From contig NZ_CP130831.1 of NCBI RefSeq assembly GCF_030549525.1, forward strand, positions 3,249,501-3,313,500: DNA of 64,000 nt, given 5' to 3'. This document shows, piece after piece, positions 1 to 9,873 of this stretch. The DNA is from Stenotrophomonas sp. 704A1. GTDB taxonomy: Bacteria > Pseudomonadota > Gammaproteobacteria > Xanthomonadales > Xanthomonadaceae. The position numbers and the translations under genes were made by a program. A model generated the notes under the pieces. It had not been told where the DNA came from and did not search any database. It was given only the letters and a program-made list of their open reading frames with translations. The first letter of the stretch is position 1; each line of letters begins with the position of its first letter.

Positions 1-382
1 CGGGCACCAGGTCCACGAACGGATCGTGCCGGGGCGGCAGCGCTTCGTGCACCGCTTCCATCACGCTCTGGTAATCCTGCGGGCCGGACACCGCCAGCAC
101 GTTCGGGTAGGCCTCGCGGATCTGCTCCGGGCGCTTGCCCAGGCAGCCGGTCACGATGACCTTGCCGTTCTGGTTCATCGCCTCGCCGATGGCATCCAGC
201 GACTCGGTCACCGCCGAATCGATGAAGCCACAGGTATTGACCACCACCACGTCGGCCGAATCGTAGGACGGGACGATGTCGTAGCCCTCGGACCGCAGCT
301 GGGTGAGGATGCGCTCGGAATCGACGAGGGCCTTCGGGCAGCCAAGGCTGACGAAGCCGACTTTGGGGTTCAGCTGGGACAT
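1..382 (-). CDS. rimO: Ribosomal protein S12 methylthiotransferase RimO (partial, N-terminal 127 residues)
   Basis: Radical-SAM methylthiotransferase that modifies a conserved aspartate of ribosomal protein S12. Only the N-terminal MTTase (UPF0004) domain is inside the window; the radical-SAM and TRAM domains lie beyond the left edge. The protein begins [20 protein letters not shown] and shows the three domain cysteines at about residues 15 (LGCPK), 51 (NTCGF) and 80 (TGCLGK), which bind the auxiliary Fe-S cluster in this family. The [12 protein letters not shown] stretch favours RimO over MiaB. The gene is divergent from the dienelactone hydrolase operon. The 5' end is visible and the 3' end is missing. 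Confidence 0.93.
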   Translation of the reverse strand, partial: MSQLNPKVGFVSLGCPKALVDSERILTQLRSEGYDIVPSYDSADVVVVNTCGFIDSAVTESLDAIGEAMNQNGKVIVTGCLGKRPEQIREAYPNVLAVSGPQDYQSVMEAVHEALPPRHDPFVDLVP

Positions 383-409
383 GGAATCGCGGGACTCTGG
401 GGGCCTGGG

Positions 410-430
410 CCCCTGCCGTCTTGGCAGGGG
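410..430. other. Perfect 8-bp stem-loop in the rimO leader
   Basis: CCCCTGCC, a five-base loop (GTCTT), then GGCAGGGG form a perfect hairpin 28 bases upstream of the rimO start, in the divergent region between rimO and the hydrolase operon. There is no T-run on either side, so it is not a simple terminator. It could structure the rimO leader mRNA. The rest of the 383-586 interval shows nothing else I can support. Confidence 0.4.
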
Positions 431-586
431 TTCCTGGGGGCCGGGGCCTGAAAGGGCGCCAGTATACCGGGGTTGGCGGCCTCGCTCTGAACGGCCAGCC
501 GCCTGATCGCGCACAGCCACTGACACCGCGCTAACCCGCGCAGCGCCGACAATGCAGCTCTGTTCCCAGCAACGAGGAAGAAGACG

Positions 587-1258
587 ATGGCCGAGTGGAT
601 CACCCTGGATACGCACCACGGCGCGGTACGGGCCTGGCAGGCACTGCCCGAAGGCACCCCGCGCGGCGGGCTGGTGGTGGTGCAGGAAATCTTCGGCGCC
701 AATCCGCACATCCGCAGCGTGGCCGAGCGCTTCGCGGCCGAAGGCTATGCGGTGCTGGCGCCGTCGTTCTTCGACCTGCTGGACGGCCTCGACGCCGACC
801 CGGACGCCCTGGCCTACGACGCCGAGGGCGTCAAGCAGGGCCTGGAACGCGTCGGCGCGCTGGGCATGGAGCGGGCACTGGAGGTGGTCCGGGCCGCGGC
901 GACCCGGCTCGCGCCGCACGGCAAGGTCGGCACGGTCGGCTACTGCTGGGGCGGCACCGTGGCGATGCTGTCAGCCCTGCGCCTGGGCCTGCCCTCGGCC
1001 AGCTACTACGGCGCGCGCAACGTGCAGTTCCTGGATGAACCGGCCAAGGCCCCGGTGATCTTCCACTTCGGCGCCCAGGACAGGAGCATCCCGCCGGAGG
1101 CCGTGCAGGCGCACCGCGAGAAGCTGCCGCAGATGGCCACCTACGTCTATCCGGCCGACCATGCCTTCAACCGCGAGGTCGGACATGCGTATGATCCAGA
1201 CAGCGCCACCCTGGCGCTGCAACGCACCCTGGACTTCTTCTCGGAGCATCTTGGATGA
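587..1258 (+). CDS. Dienelactone hydrolase family protein
   Basis: Alpha/beta hydrolase of 223 residues, the usual length for the dienelactone hydrolase family. The Cys-His-Asp triad is visible: nucleophile Cys120 in GYCWGG, Asp165 in FGAQDRS and His192 in DHAFN, with the family Glu near residue 34 (VVQEIFG). A GAGGAAGA ribosome-binding site precedes the ATG. The stop overlaps the start of the HIT gene (ATGA), so the two are translationally coupled. No aromatic-degradation genes are nearby, so the substrate is unknown; a general cytoplasmic ester or lactone hydrolase is more likely than a dedicated catabolic enzyme. Confidence 0.85.
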   Translation: MAEWITLDTHHGAVRAWQALPEGTPRGGLVVVQEIFGANPHIRSVAERFAAEGYAVLAPSFFDLLDGLDADPDALAYDAEGVKQGLERVGALGMERALEVVRAAATRLAPHGKVGTVGYCWGGTVAMLSALRLGLPSASYYGARNVQFLDEPAKAPVIFHFGAQDRSIPPEAVQAHREKLPQMATYVYPADHAFNREVGHAYDPDSATLALQRTLDFFSEHLG

Positions 1259-1677
1259 GCGATTTCGAACTCGATTCACGTCTGGCCACCGACAGCGTAC
1301 TGGTGGCCGAAGGCCCGTTGTCGCAAGTGCGACTGATGAACGACGAACGATTCCCCTGGCTGGTGCTGGTACCGCGCCTGCGCGGGGTGACCGAATGGAT
1401 CGAACTGGACGGCGAGCAGCAGGACAAACTGCGCACCGAGCTCAACCGCGCCTGCAAGGCGCTCAAGGGCGCCGACGGGGTCGAAAAGATCAACATCGGT
1501 GCGCTGGGCAACATCGTGCGCCAGCTGCATTTCCACGTGATCGGCCGCCACGATGGCGATCCGGCGTGGCCCGGACCGGTCTGGGGCAGCGGCCCGGCAC
1601 ACCGCTATGAACCGGCGGCGCTGGACCAGCATGTCGCCTACTGGAAGGAACGGCTAGGATATCCGGCCCATTCCTGA
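1255..1677 (+). CDS. HIT domain protein
   Basis: A 140-residue protein of the histidine-triad superfamily (nucleotide hydrolases/transferases). The core is LHFHVIGRH at residues 91-99: His92 and the putative nucleophile His94 are present, but the usual third His of HxHxH is Ile, as in the proteobacterial HIT-like subgroup. It overlaps the upstream hydrolase by four bases and is followed after 15 bases by a small membrane-protein gene, indicating a three-gene operon. The substrate is unknown. Confidence 0.82.
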   Translation: MSDFELDSRLATDSVLVAEGPLSQVRLMNDERFPWLVLVPRLRGVTEWIELDGEQQDKLRTELNRACKALKGADGVEKINIGALGNIVRQLHFHVIGRHDGDPAWPGPVWGSGPAHRYEPAALDQHVAYWKERLGYPAHS

Positions 1678-1692
1678 GCCAGTGCCGACCCG

Positions 1693-1860
1693 ATGCGATT
1701 CAATATCGTCGCCGCCATCCTGCTGATCCTGATCGGCCTGTTCATGCTGGCCAGCAATCTCGGCTGGACCAACCTGAACCTGTCCCGCCTGCTGCTGACC
1801 TGGTGGCCGCTGGGCCTGGTGGCCGTAGGCATCGCGATCCTGTTCGGTCGCGGCAAATAA
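1693..1860 (+). CDS. Small two-helix membrane protein (DUF5668/LiaI-LiaF-like)
   Basis: A 55-residue protein starting MRFNIVAAILLILIGLFMLA. It has two hydrophobic helices (about residues 4-21 and 33-51) around a short polar turn (SNLGWTNLNLS), and ends in FGRGK. The layout matches the small LiaI/LiaF-like transmembrane family annotated as DUF5668. It starts 15 bases after the HIT stop. No function can be assigned beyond an inner-membrane location. It is immediately followed by a SMAG repeat. Confidence 0.75.
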   Translation: MRFNIVAAILLILIGLFMLASNLGWTNLNLSRLLLTWWPLGLVAVGIAILFGRGK

Positions 1861-1935
1861 GGTAGCGCCGGGCCATGCCCGGCGAGCGCGACACGCGGCC
1901 CCTATGAAAACGCCGGGCATGGCCCGGCGCTGCCG
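1861..1935. repeat. SMAG (GTAG-type REP) inverted pair
   Basis: Begins GGTAGCGCCGGGCCATGCC directly after the preceding stop and is followed, about 30 bases on, by the inverted copy ending GGCCCGGCGCTGCC. Each half folds into a CGCCGGGC-AT-GCCCGGCG type hairpin, and together the halves form a larger stem. The GTAG head followed by a GC-rich hairpin is the signature of Stenotrophomonas REP elements; in the inverted copy the head has drifted to GCAG. It lies between convergent genes and may protect both 3' ends. Confidence 0.85.
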
Positions 1936-1944
1936 ATAGGTTGC

Positions 1945-2511
<567 letters not shown>

Positions 2512-2600
2512 GCTCTGTCCTGGGTGCGAGGGGGTGCGAGGGCGCGCGAGGATTCTAGCAGGGCCCCCGGCGTTGCCGCCGCAGCCCGGCCGCCGTGGCC

Positions 2601-3497
2601 TTACAGCAGGGAGGACAGGATCGGGATGGAGGCACGCGGGCGCTTGCCGACTTCCTCGACCAGGCGCTGGGCGGCACGGTGGTAGGCCTGCGCCGCCGCC
2701 GAATCCGGCTGCGCGGCGGTGATCGGGGTGCCGGCATCGCCCTGCTCGCGGATGCCGATCTGCAGCGGCAGCGAGCCCAGCAGCGGCACGCCGTACTGGG
2801 CGGCCATGCGCTCGCCGCCGCCTTCGCCGAACAGGTGCTCGACGTGGCCGCAGTTGCTGCAGGTGTGCACCGCCATGTTCTCGACGATGCCGAGCACCGG
2901 CACCTCCACCTTCTCGAACATCTTCAGCGCCTTCTTCGCATCCAGCGTGGCGATGTCCTGCGGGGTGGTGACGATCACCGCGCCGGCCAGCGGGATCTTC
3001 TGCACCAGGGTCAGCTGGATGTCGCCGGTGCCCGGCGGCAGGTCGATCAGCAGGTAGTCCAGGTCATCCCACAACGTGTCCTCGAACAGCTGGGTCAGTG
3101 CGGCGGTGGCCCTCGGCGCACGCATGATCAGCGGCGTCTCGTCTTCCACCAGATACCCGATCGACATCGTGTCCACGCCGAACGCGCGCATCGGTTCGAT
3201 GCTCTTGTTGTCCGGGCTTTCCGGACGGCCGGACAAGCCCAGCATCGCCGGTACGCTCGGGCCGTAGATGTCGGCGTCCAGCACGCCCACGCGCGCGCCC
3301 AGCGCCTGCAGCGCCACCGCCAGGTTGACCGACGTGGTCGACTTGCCCACGCCGCCCTTGCCCGATCCCACCGCGATCACGTTGCGGATGCGCGCATGCG
3401 GCGCCAGTCCCTTCTGGACCTGGCTGGCATGCGGACGACGTGCGGGACTGTTCACTGCGGGCTCCGGGGCAAATCGAAAAGTTGAACCCGACATCAT
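2601..3497 (-). CDS. apbC: Iron-sulfur cluster carrier protein ApbC/Mrp
   Basis: P-loop NTPase of the Mrp/NBP35 family that carries Fe-S clusters to apoproteins. The 298-residue protein has the deviant Walker A motif GKGGVGKST at about 46-54, the family [11 protein letters not shown] motif, and the cluster-binding CSNC motif. Its N-terminus is a short basic, proline-containing extension; the start codon used is the first of two adjacent ATGs, and a shorter form beginning near the P-loop cannot be excluded. The gene is divergent from the first TonB-dependent receptor. Confidence 0.93.
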   Translation of the reverse strand: MMSGSTFRFAPEPAVNSPARRPHASQVQKGLAPHARIRNVIAVGSGKGGVGKSTTSVNLAVALQALGARVGVLDADIYGPSVPAMLGLSGRPESPDNKSIEPMRAFGVDTMSIGYLVEDETPLIMRAPRATAALTQLFEDTLWDDLDYLLIDLPPGTGDIQLTLVQKIPLAGAVIVTTPQDIATLDAKKALKMFEKVEVPVLGIVENMAVHTCSNCGHVEHLFGEGGGERMAAQYGVPLLGSLPLQIGIREQGDAGTPITAAQPDSAAAQAYHRAAQRLVEEVGKRPRASIPILSSLL

Positions 3498-3671
3498 ACA
3501 AGCTGGACGTACGCTGACTGAAATTCAGGATTGCTACAGATTCGTGCACAGATTGTTAAGTTCATGTTACGTTCGCAGAGCACTGGTTTTGGGCTCCGCG
3601 GCTGGATCCGCAGCACGCACGATGGCGCATGCGCAGTGCCGTACTCGTTTTTGCTCTCTGAACGGAACTAC

Positions 3672-6470
3672 ATGAAAGACCTTCGCAATTTCGCACGTCG
3701 CAACACCCTCGCTGTCGCCTTGATCTCCGCTCTGGTCGCCGCCTCGCCGGCAATGGCCCAGGACAAGGCCACCAACCTCGACAAGATCACCGTCACCGGT
3801 TCGCTGATCCCGCAGACCCAGGTCGAGACCCAGACCCCGGTCATGACCATCAGCGCCGAAGCCATCCAGTCGCGCGGCTTCAACAGCGTTGCCGAAGTGC
3901 TGCAGCAGTCCTCGCTGACCACCGGCGGCATCCAGGGCGGCCAGACCTCCGCTTCGTTCACCCAGGGCGCTGAAGCCGCTGGCATGTTCGGCCTGAATCC
4001 GGGGTACACCAAGTACCTGATCAACGGCCGCCCGATGATGTCCTACCCGGCGCTGTACAACGGCGGCGACGCGTTCAACAACATCAGCGGCATTCCGATC
4101 GACATCGTCGAACGCATCGAAGTCCTGCCGGGCGGCCAGTCCTCCCTGTACGGCTCGGACGCGATCGCCGGCGTGGTCAACATCATCCTGAAGGACCACA
4201 TGGAAGGCGGCAGCCTGTCCGTGCGCGGCGGCACCAGCACCGAAGGCGGCGGCAGCAGCTTCCGCGTCAGCGGTGCGCATGGCTTCTCGGCGCTGGACAA
4301 CCGCTTCAATGCCCTGGTCAACGTGCAGGTTGAAAGCAGCAACCCGATCTGGGGTTACCAGCGCGACCTGACCAAGCAGAACAACCCGAACGGCTACACC
4401 GCGCAGCTGCCGTCGAACGACTTCGCCGTCATCGACGCCAAGACCAACGCGCTGTACATGATGGACCCGAGCAACTGCGCCAATGTCGCAGGCCAGTTCG
4501 GTGGCACCACTGTGCTGGGCAACCGTCCGACCGGCCAGTCCTGCGGCTCGGTGTACGGCGCCGGCTACAAGACCCTGAAGAACGGCAAGGACAGCGGCCA
4601 GTTCTACTCGTCGATGACCTTCGACGTGAACGACAACTTCCAGCTGTTCGCCGACGTGCTCTACAGCAAGGAAAAGACCGAATACACCTCGGGCTCGAAC
4701 TACCTGTGGTGGGGCACCAAGAGCGGCATGGGCGGCTTCTACGACCAGGCCTCGGGCAAGCTGATCAACCTGCAGCGCGCGTTCGCTCCGGAAGACATCG
4801 GCGGTGAAGGCTACAAGGGCATCCTGAACAACGACAAGAGCCGCGCCTACCAGGTCACCCTGGGTGGCAAGGGCGCCGTCGGCAACTGGGATTACAGCCT
4901 GAGCTTCACCCGTGGCGAGTACCGCCTGGACGAAAGCAAGTTCCAGCGCTTCGGCAACGCCATCAACAGCTACTTCGCCGACAAGGTGCTGGGCCCGCAG
5001 CTGGGCACCGCCGCCGATGGCTTCGGCATCTACAACACCAACTGGGCCGCGTTCTACGCCCCGATCTCGCCGGAAGACTTCGCTGGCTTCACCGGCTACA
5101 CCACCAACCACAGCCGCACCTGGCAGAACCTGGCCCGCGCCCAGGTCACCAATGGTTCGCTGTTCTCGCTGCCGGGCGGCGATGCCGGCCTGGCCGTGGT
5201 GGTCGAAGGTGGCAGCGAAGGTTGGGACTACAGCCCCGACCAGCGCCTGCTGGACGGTGACGTGTGGGGTTCGTCGGCCGTGGCCGGCAATGGCCATCGC
5301 AGCAACTATGCGGTGACCAGCGAACTGCGCATGCCGCTGCTGGAATCGCTGACCGTGACCGCTTCGGGTCGCTACGACGCGTTCAAGATCGCCGACAACA
5401 CCGTCGACAAGGCCACCTACAGCGTCGGCGTCGAGTTCCGCCCGATCGAAAGCCTGCTGTTCCGCGGCAAGTACGGCACCGCGTTCCGCGCCCCGACCCT
5501 GCCTGACGCCTTCCAGGGCCGCAGCGGCTACTACGCTGCCAACTCGACCGACTACTACCGTTGCGGCGAGCTGGGCTACGTGCCGGGCAACACCGACGCC
5601 TGCCGCTACGCCGACAGCGTCTCGGTCTACTCCGAGCGCGCCGGCAACCCGGACCTGGAGCCGATCACCGCCGACGTGTGGAACGCGGGCATCGTCTGGG
5701 CGCCGATGGCGAACCTGTCGATCTCGGCCGACTACTACAACTGGAAGATCGAGAACGAAGTCGACACCGCCAGCACCGACCAGCTGCTGCTGGCCGAGTA
5801 CTACTGCCGCAACGGCCTGCCGAACGGTTCCTCGGCCACCTGCCAGAACGTGGCTGACTGGGTCACCCGTGACAGCGCCGGCAATCTGAGCGCGCTGTAC
5901 ACCCCGAAGATGAACGTCGCCCGCCAGAACCTGCAGGCCGTCACCGTCGGCTTCAAGTACCTGCAGGAGATCGGCCGCTTCGGTTCGCTGCAGTTCTCGG
6001 GCAACTACACCAACATGCTCAAGCGCGAGGTGCAGGCGCAGCCGGGTGAGGAGTTCCAGGACCTGCTGGGCAACCCGAAGTCGATGTGGAACTACGACAG
6101 CTACGCCAAGGTGCGTTCCGACGCCTCGGTGGCCTGGTCCCTGGACAAGTGGACCACCACCCTGTACGCGAACTACATCGGCCACACCCCGAACTACCTG
6201 GCTGGCCTGAACGGCTACGAGTACACCCACGCGGCATCGGGTTACAAGGCAGGCAAGTGGGCGTCGTACACCACCTACAACCTGAGCGTGAACTACCGCG
6301 TGCAGGATGACCTGACCCTGTCGCTGATGGTCAACAACGTGTTCAACAAGATGCCCGAGCAGCAGGCGCACAGCTACCAGGGCACGTCCGGCACGCCGTT
6401 CAACAACTACCTGTACAACGTCTACGGCCGCACCGTGTACGTGCAGGCCAAGTACGACTTCGGCAAGTAA
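3672..6470 (+). CDS. TonB-dependent receptor 1 of a tandem pair
   Basis: Outer-membrane beta-barrel importer powered by TonB. The 932-residue protein has a signal peptide (MKDLRNFARRNTLAVALISA, cleaved near SPAMA-Q) and a TonB-box-like segment DKITVTGSLI. The plug includes INGRPM, IDIVERIEVLPGG and LYGSDAIAGVVNII. The barrel ends in an aromatic strand with penultimate Gly-Lys (VQAKYDFGK). The ATG at 3672 was chosen because it opens directly onto the signal peptide, although the frame is open upstream. Two cysteine pairs in the barrel loops are shared with the downstream paralogue. The ligand is unknown; neighbouring peptidases hint at peptides. Confidence 0.92.
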   Translation: MKDLRNFARRNTLAVALISALVAASPAMAQDKATNLDKITVTGSLIPQTQVETQTPVMTISAEAIQSRGFNSVAEVLQQSSLTTGGIQGGQTSASFTQGAEAAGMFGLNPGYTKYLINGRPMMSYPALYNGGDAFNNISGIPIDIVERIEVLPGGQSSLYGSDAIAGVVNIILKDHMEGGSLSVRGGTSTEGGGSSFRVSGAHGFSALDNRFNALVNVQVESSNPIWGYQRDLTKQNNPNGYTAQLPSNDFAVIDAKTNALYMMDPSNCANVAGQFGGTTVLGNRPTGQSCGSVYGAGYKTLKNGKDSGQFYSSMTFDVNDNFQLFADVLYSKEKTEYTSGSNYLWWGTKSGMGGFYDQASGKLINLQRAFAPEDIGGEGYKGILNNDKSRAYQVTLGGKGAVGNWDYSLSFTRGEYRLDESKFQRFGNAINSYFADKVLGPQLGTAADGFGIYNTNWAAFYAPISPEDFAGFTGYTTNHSRTWQNLARAQVTNGSLFSLPGGDAGLAVVVEGGSEGWDYSPDQRLLDGDVWGSSAVAGNGHRSNYAVTSELRMPLLESLTVTASGRYDAFKIADNTVDKATYSVGVEFRPIESLLFRGKYGTAFRAPTLPDAFQGRSGYYAANSTDYYRCGELGYVPGNTDACRYADSVSVYSERAGNPDLEPITADVWNAGIVWAPMANLSISADYYNWKIENEVDTASTDQLLLAEYYCRNGLPNGSSATCQNVADWVTRDSAGNLSALYTPKMNVARQNLQAVTVGFKYLQEIGRFGSLQFSGNYTNMLKREVQAQPGEEFQDLLGNPKSMWNYDSYAKVRSDASVAWSLDKWTTTLYANYIGHTPNYLAGLNGYEYTHAASGYKAGKWASYTTYNLSVNYRVQDDLTLSLMVNNVFNKMPEQQAHSYQGTSGTPFNNYLYNVYGRTVYVQAKYDFGK

Positions 6471-6501
6471 TCCCGTCGTTTTCCGGGTGTGATTCCGGAC
6501 C

Positions 6502-6530
6502 AGGCCCCGCTTCGGCGGGGCCTTTTTTTT
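6502..6530 (+). terminator. Rho-independent terminator of receptor 1
   Basis: AGGCCCCGC, a TTCG tetraloop, then GCGGGGCCT and a run of seven further T. This is a textbook intrinsic terminator 32 bases after the stop. Confidence 0.95.
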
Positions 6531-6915
6531 GCATCGGGTCTGCTGCTGCGCTTCCTCTGCGTCGGCAGGGTCGCTTCACCTGCAGGAAGGATGAGACGGA
6601 CCAACGGACCCGGTCTCATTGATTAATGCCTCTTGCATGCCACCAGGGAAAACTCAAGCACTTGATGCAGAACGAAAAAATCACCCAGGACAAACAGCAT
6701 TGCGTAACGCAACACTTTGAAACATTCCTAAATATTCAACTTTTGTCATTGATTCCAAACCATTTTTCATCACAGACCCAGCACTGTTACATGACGAACC
6801 CGTGTTGATTGCGTTAACCGCGTGTTACGGTCCAGCTGAATGGAATGCAACTGAACGAACCATGACGCCGTCACGGAAGACGGCAGCCAAGACATCGCTA
6901 ACACGGGGATCCACC
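6531..6915 (+). promoter_or_regulatory. AT-rich leader of receptor 2 with operator-like palindrome
   Basis: A 385-base stretch without a supported gene. Positions about 6650-6800 are strikingly AT-rich for this genome, as expected for a promoter region. At 6700-6712 there is a perfect 13-base palindrome, TTGCGTAACGCAA, and a related half-preserved TTGCGTTAAC at 6809-6818. These look like a repressor or activator site controlling receptor 2, but no adjacent regulator gene points to its identity. A convincing -10/-35 pair could not be fixed by eye. Confidence 0.4.
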
Positions 6916-9720
6916 ATGTCTCGCCAACGCTCTTCGCTCCCGCGTCACCCGCTTACGCTCGCCCTGCTGGGCACCCTGCTCGCCTCCGGCGCAGCCTTCG
7001 CCCAGGACAACGCGCCCACCCAGCTCGACCGTGTCACCGTGACCGGCTCGCTGATTCCGCAGACCGAGATCGAGAACCACACGCCGGTCCTGACCGTGAC
7101 CGCCGAGGACATCCAGACCCGCGGTTTCACCAGCATCGCCGACGTGCTGCAGCAGTCTTCGCTGACCACCGGCGGCCTGCAGGGCGGCCAGACCTCGGCA
7201 TCGTTCACCCAGGGTGCCGAAGCCGCCGGCATGTTCGGCCTCAGCCCCGGCTACACCAAGTACCTGATCAACGGCCGCCCGATGCTTTCGTATCCGGCGC
7301 TGTACAACGGCAGCGACACCTTCAACAACATCAGCGGCATTCCGATCGACATCGTCGAGCGCATCGAGATCCTGCCCGGCGGGCAGTCCTCGCTGTACGG
7401 CTCGGATGCGATCGCCGGCGTGGTCAACATCATCCTCAAGGACCGCATGGATGGCGGTGTGCTGAACATCCGTGGCGGCGCCTACACCGAGGGCGGCGGC
7501 AACAGCACGCGCATCAGCGGCGCCAAGGGCTTCAACGGCTTCGACGACCGCTTGCACGCGCTGGTCAACGTGCAGTACGAGAAGACCAGCCCGATCTGGG
7601 GCTACCAGCGTGACCTGACCAAGGTCAACAACCCCGACGGCTACACCCCGCAGTACGTCTCCAACGACTTCCTGGTGCTGCTGCCGGCGGCCAACAACGC
7701 CTACGCGATGATGGACCCGAACCTGTGCGCCAACGTAGCCGGCCAGTTCGACGGCACAACCGTGCTCGGCACCCGCCCGACCGGACAGGCCTGCGGCTCG
7801 CTGTACGGAACCGGTTACAAGACCATCAAGAACGGCAAGGAAAGCGGCCAGATCTACAGCTCGGCCACCTTCGACGTGAATGACAACTTCCAGCTGTTCG
7901 GCGATGCGCTGTACAGCCTGGAGGAAGTGAAGTACGCCACCGGTTCGAACTACACCTGGTGGGGCACCTCGTCCGGCTGGGGCCGCTTCTACGACCAGGG
8001 CAGCAACCGGTACATGAACCTGCAGCGCGTGTTCGCGCCGGAGGACATCGGTGCCGGCGGCTACCGCGACATCCTCAACACCGACCGCAACAAGGCCTAC
8101 CAGGTCACCCTGGGCGGCAAGGGCTCGGCGGGCAACTGGGACTACAGCCTGAGCTTCACCCGTGGCGAGTACAAGCTGACCGAGCGCAGCTTCGTGCGCT
8201 GGAACGATCCGATCAACGACTACTTCGAGCAGCGCGTGCTCGGCCCGGTCCTGGGCACCACCAGCGCCGGCTACAACATCTACAGCCCGGACTGGGAAGC
8301 GTTCTATTCGCCGCTGCCCAGTGGCGATTTCCAGACCTTCACCGGCTTTGCCTACAACGAAAGCCGCACCTGGCAGAACCTGACCCGCGCGCAGGTGACC
8401 AACGCGTCGCTGTTCAAGCTGCCGGGCGGTGACGCCGGCTTCGCCGTGGTGGTGGAAGGCGGCAGCGAAGGCTGGGACTACAGCCCCGACCAGCGCCTGA
8501 TCGACGGTGACGTGTGGGGCACCACCGCGGTTTCCGGCGCCGGCCACCGCAGCAACTACGCTGTCACCAGCGAACTGCGCATGCCGCTGCTGAACTCGCT
8601 GACCGTGACCGCGTCGGGTCGCTACGACGCGTTCAAGATCGCCGACAACACCGTCGACAAGGCCACCTACAGCGTCGGCGTCGAGTTCCGTCCGATCGAA
8701 AGCCTGCTGTTCCGCGGCAAGTACGGCACTGCGTTCCGTGCCCCGACCCTGTCCGATGCCTTCCAGGGCGAAAGCGGGTTCTACGCCAACGGCTCCACCG
8801 ACTACTACCGCTGCGGTGAGCTCGGCTACGATCCGGCCGATACCACCGGCTGCCCGTACGACAGCGTGTCGGTGTTCGGCACCCAGTCCGGCAACCCGGA
8901 GCTGGAGCCGATCACCGCCGATGTCTGGAACGCCGGCGTGGTCTGGGCACCGATCAACAACCTGTCGGTGTCGGTCGACTACTACAACTGGAAGATCAAG
9001 AACGAGGTCAACACGCTCAGCTCCGACCAGCTGCTGCTGGCCGAGTACTACTGCCGCAACGGCGTGGCCAACAACACCTCGGCCAGCTGCCAGAACGTGA
9101 CCGACTGGATCACCCGCGATGCTTCCGGCGTGCTCGATGAGATCTACACGCCGAAGATGAACGTGGCCAGCCAGAACCTGGAAGCCCTGACCGCCAGCTT
9201 CAAGTACGTGCAGGACATCGGCCGCTTCGGTTCGCTGCAGTTCTCGGCCAACTACACCGACATGCTCAAGCGTGAGCTGCAGCCGCAGCCGGGCGACGAG
9301 TACCTGGACCTGCTGCGCGACCCGTACGCCATGTGGATCTACGACTCCTATGCCAAGGTGCGTGCCGACGGTTCGGTGGGCTGGGCCAAGAACAAGTGGA
9401 CCACGACCCTGTATGCCAACTACATCGGCAAGACGCCGAACTACATGGCCTACGTGGGCAATGGCTACGACTACGTGCACAGCTCCGGCTACAAGGCGGG
9501 CAAGTGGGGTTCCTACACCACCTACAACCTGAGCGTGAACTACCGCGCGATGGACAACCTGACCCTGTCGCTGATGGTCAACAACGTCTTCAACAAGATG
9601 CCTGACAACCAGCGCTTCAGCTTCGGCGGCACCAGCGGCCAGCCGTACAACAACTATCTGTACAACGCCTACGGGCGCGCCATCTACGTGCAGGCCAAGT
9701 ACGAGTTCGGCGGCCAGTAA
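6916..9720 (+). CDS. TonB-dependent receptor 2 of a tandem pair
   Basis: A 934-residue outer-membrane receptor and close paralogue of receptor 1 with the same layout: signal peptide (MSRQRSSLPRHPLTLALLGT, cleaved near GAAFA-Q), TonB-box-like DRVTVTGSLI, plug with INGRPM and LYGSDAIAGVVNII, and a terminal strand ending YEFGGQ. The ATG at 6916 follows GGGGAT. An in-frame ATG at 6862 is possible but would place 18 polar residues before the signal peptide. One segment is almost identical to receptor 1 at DNA level, implying recombination between the copies. The ligand is unknown. Confidence 0.92.
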   Translation: MSRQRSSLPRHPLTLALLGTLLASGAAFAQDNAPTQLDRVTVTGSLIPQTEIENHTPVLTVTAEDIQTRGFTSIADVLQQSSLTTGGLQGGQTSASFTQGAEAAGMFGLSPGYTKYLINGRPMLSYPALYNGSDTFNNISGIPIDIVERIEILPGGQSSLYGSDAIAGVVNIILKDRMDGGVLNIRGGAYTEGGGNSTRISGAKGFNGFDDRLHALVNVQYEKTSPIWGYQRDLTKVNNPDGYTPQYVSNDFLVLLPAANNAYAMMDPNLCANVAGQFDGTTVLGTRPTGQACGSLYGTGYKTIKNGKESGQIYSSATFDVNDNFQLFGDALYSLEEVKYATGSNYTWWGTSSGWGRFYDQGSNRYMNLQRVFAPEDIGAGGYRDILNTDRNKAYQVTLGGKGSAGNWDYSLSFTRGEYKLTERSFVRWNDPINDYFEQRVLGPVLGTTSAGYNIYSPDWEAFYSPLPSGDFQTFTGFAYNESRTWQNLTRAQVTNASLFKLPGGDAGFAVVVEGGSEGWDYSPDQRLIDGDVWGTTAVSGAGHRSNYAVTSELRMPLLNSLTVTASGRYDAFKIADNTVDKATYSVGVEFRPIESLLFRGKYGTAFRAPTLSDAFQGESGFYANGSTDYYRCGELGYDPADTTGCPYDSVSVFGTQSGNPELEPITADVWNAGVVWAPINNLSVSVDYYNWKIKNEVNTLSSDQLLLAEYYCRNGVANNTSASCQNVTDWITRDASGVLDEIYTPKMNVASQNLEALTASFKYVQDIGRFGSLQFSANYTDMLKRELQPQPGDEYLDLLRDPYAMWIYDSYAKVRADGSVGWAKNKWTTTLYANYIGKTPNYMAYVGNGYDYVHSSGYKAGKWGSYTTYNLSVNYRAMDNLTLSLMVNNVFNKMPDNQRFSFGGTSGQPYNNYLYNAYGRAIYVQAKYEFGGQ

Positions 9721-9741
9721 GCGCCGCGGCTCGGTGTTCGG

Positions 9742-9772
9742 GAGACCCCGCTTCGGCGGGGTCTCTTCGTTT
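9742..9772 (+). terminator. Rho-independent terminator of receptor 2
   Basis: GAGACCCCGC, TTCG loop, GCGGGGTCTC, then TTCGTTT. A strong ten-base stem with an interrupted T-tail, 21 bases after the stop. Confidence 0.85.
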
Positions 9773-9873
9773 ACGGATCCGGACATCGCGCTTTTCACGC
9801 CGAGTTGACGATAACCGGGCCTTCGTTCATCTTCGGCTCATCTTCCAGCACAGCAGCCAAGGATTGCCTGAAC

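Noticed and set aside
3567..9798. Very long open frames of 930-970 codons on the minus strand opposite both tandem receptors
   Set aside because: They are the antisense of receptor genes with clear signal peptides and barrel motifs. The translations are Val/Ala/Arg/His-rich with no recognisable motif, as expected from GC-biased third positions.
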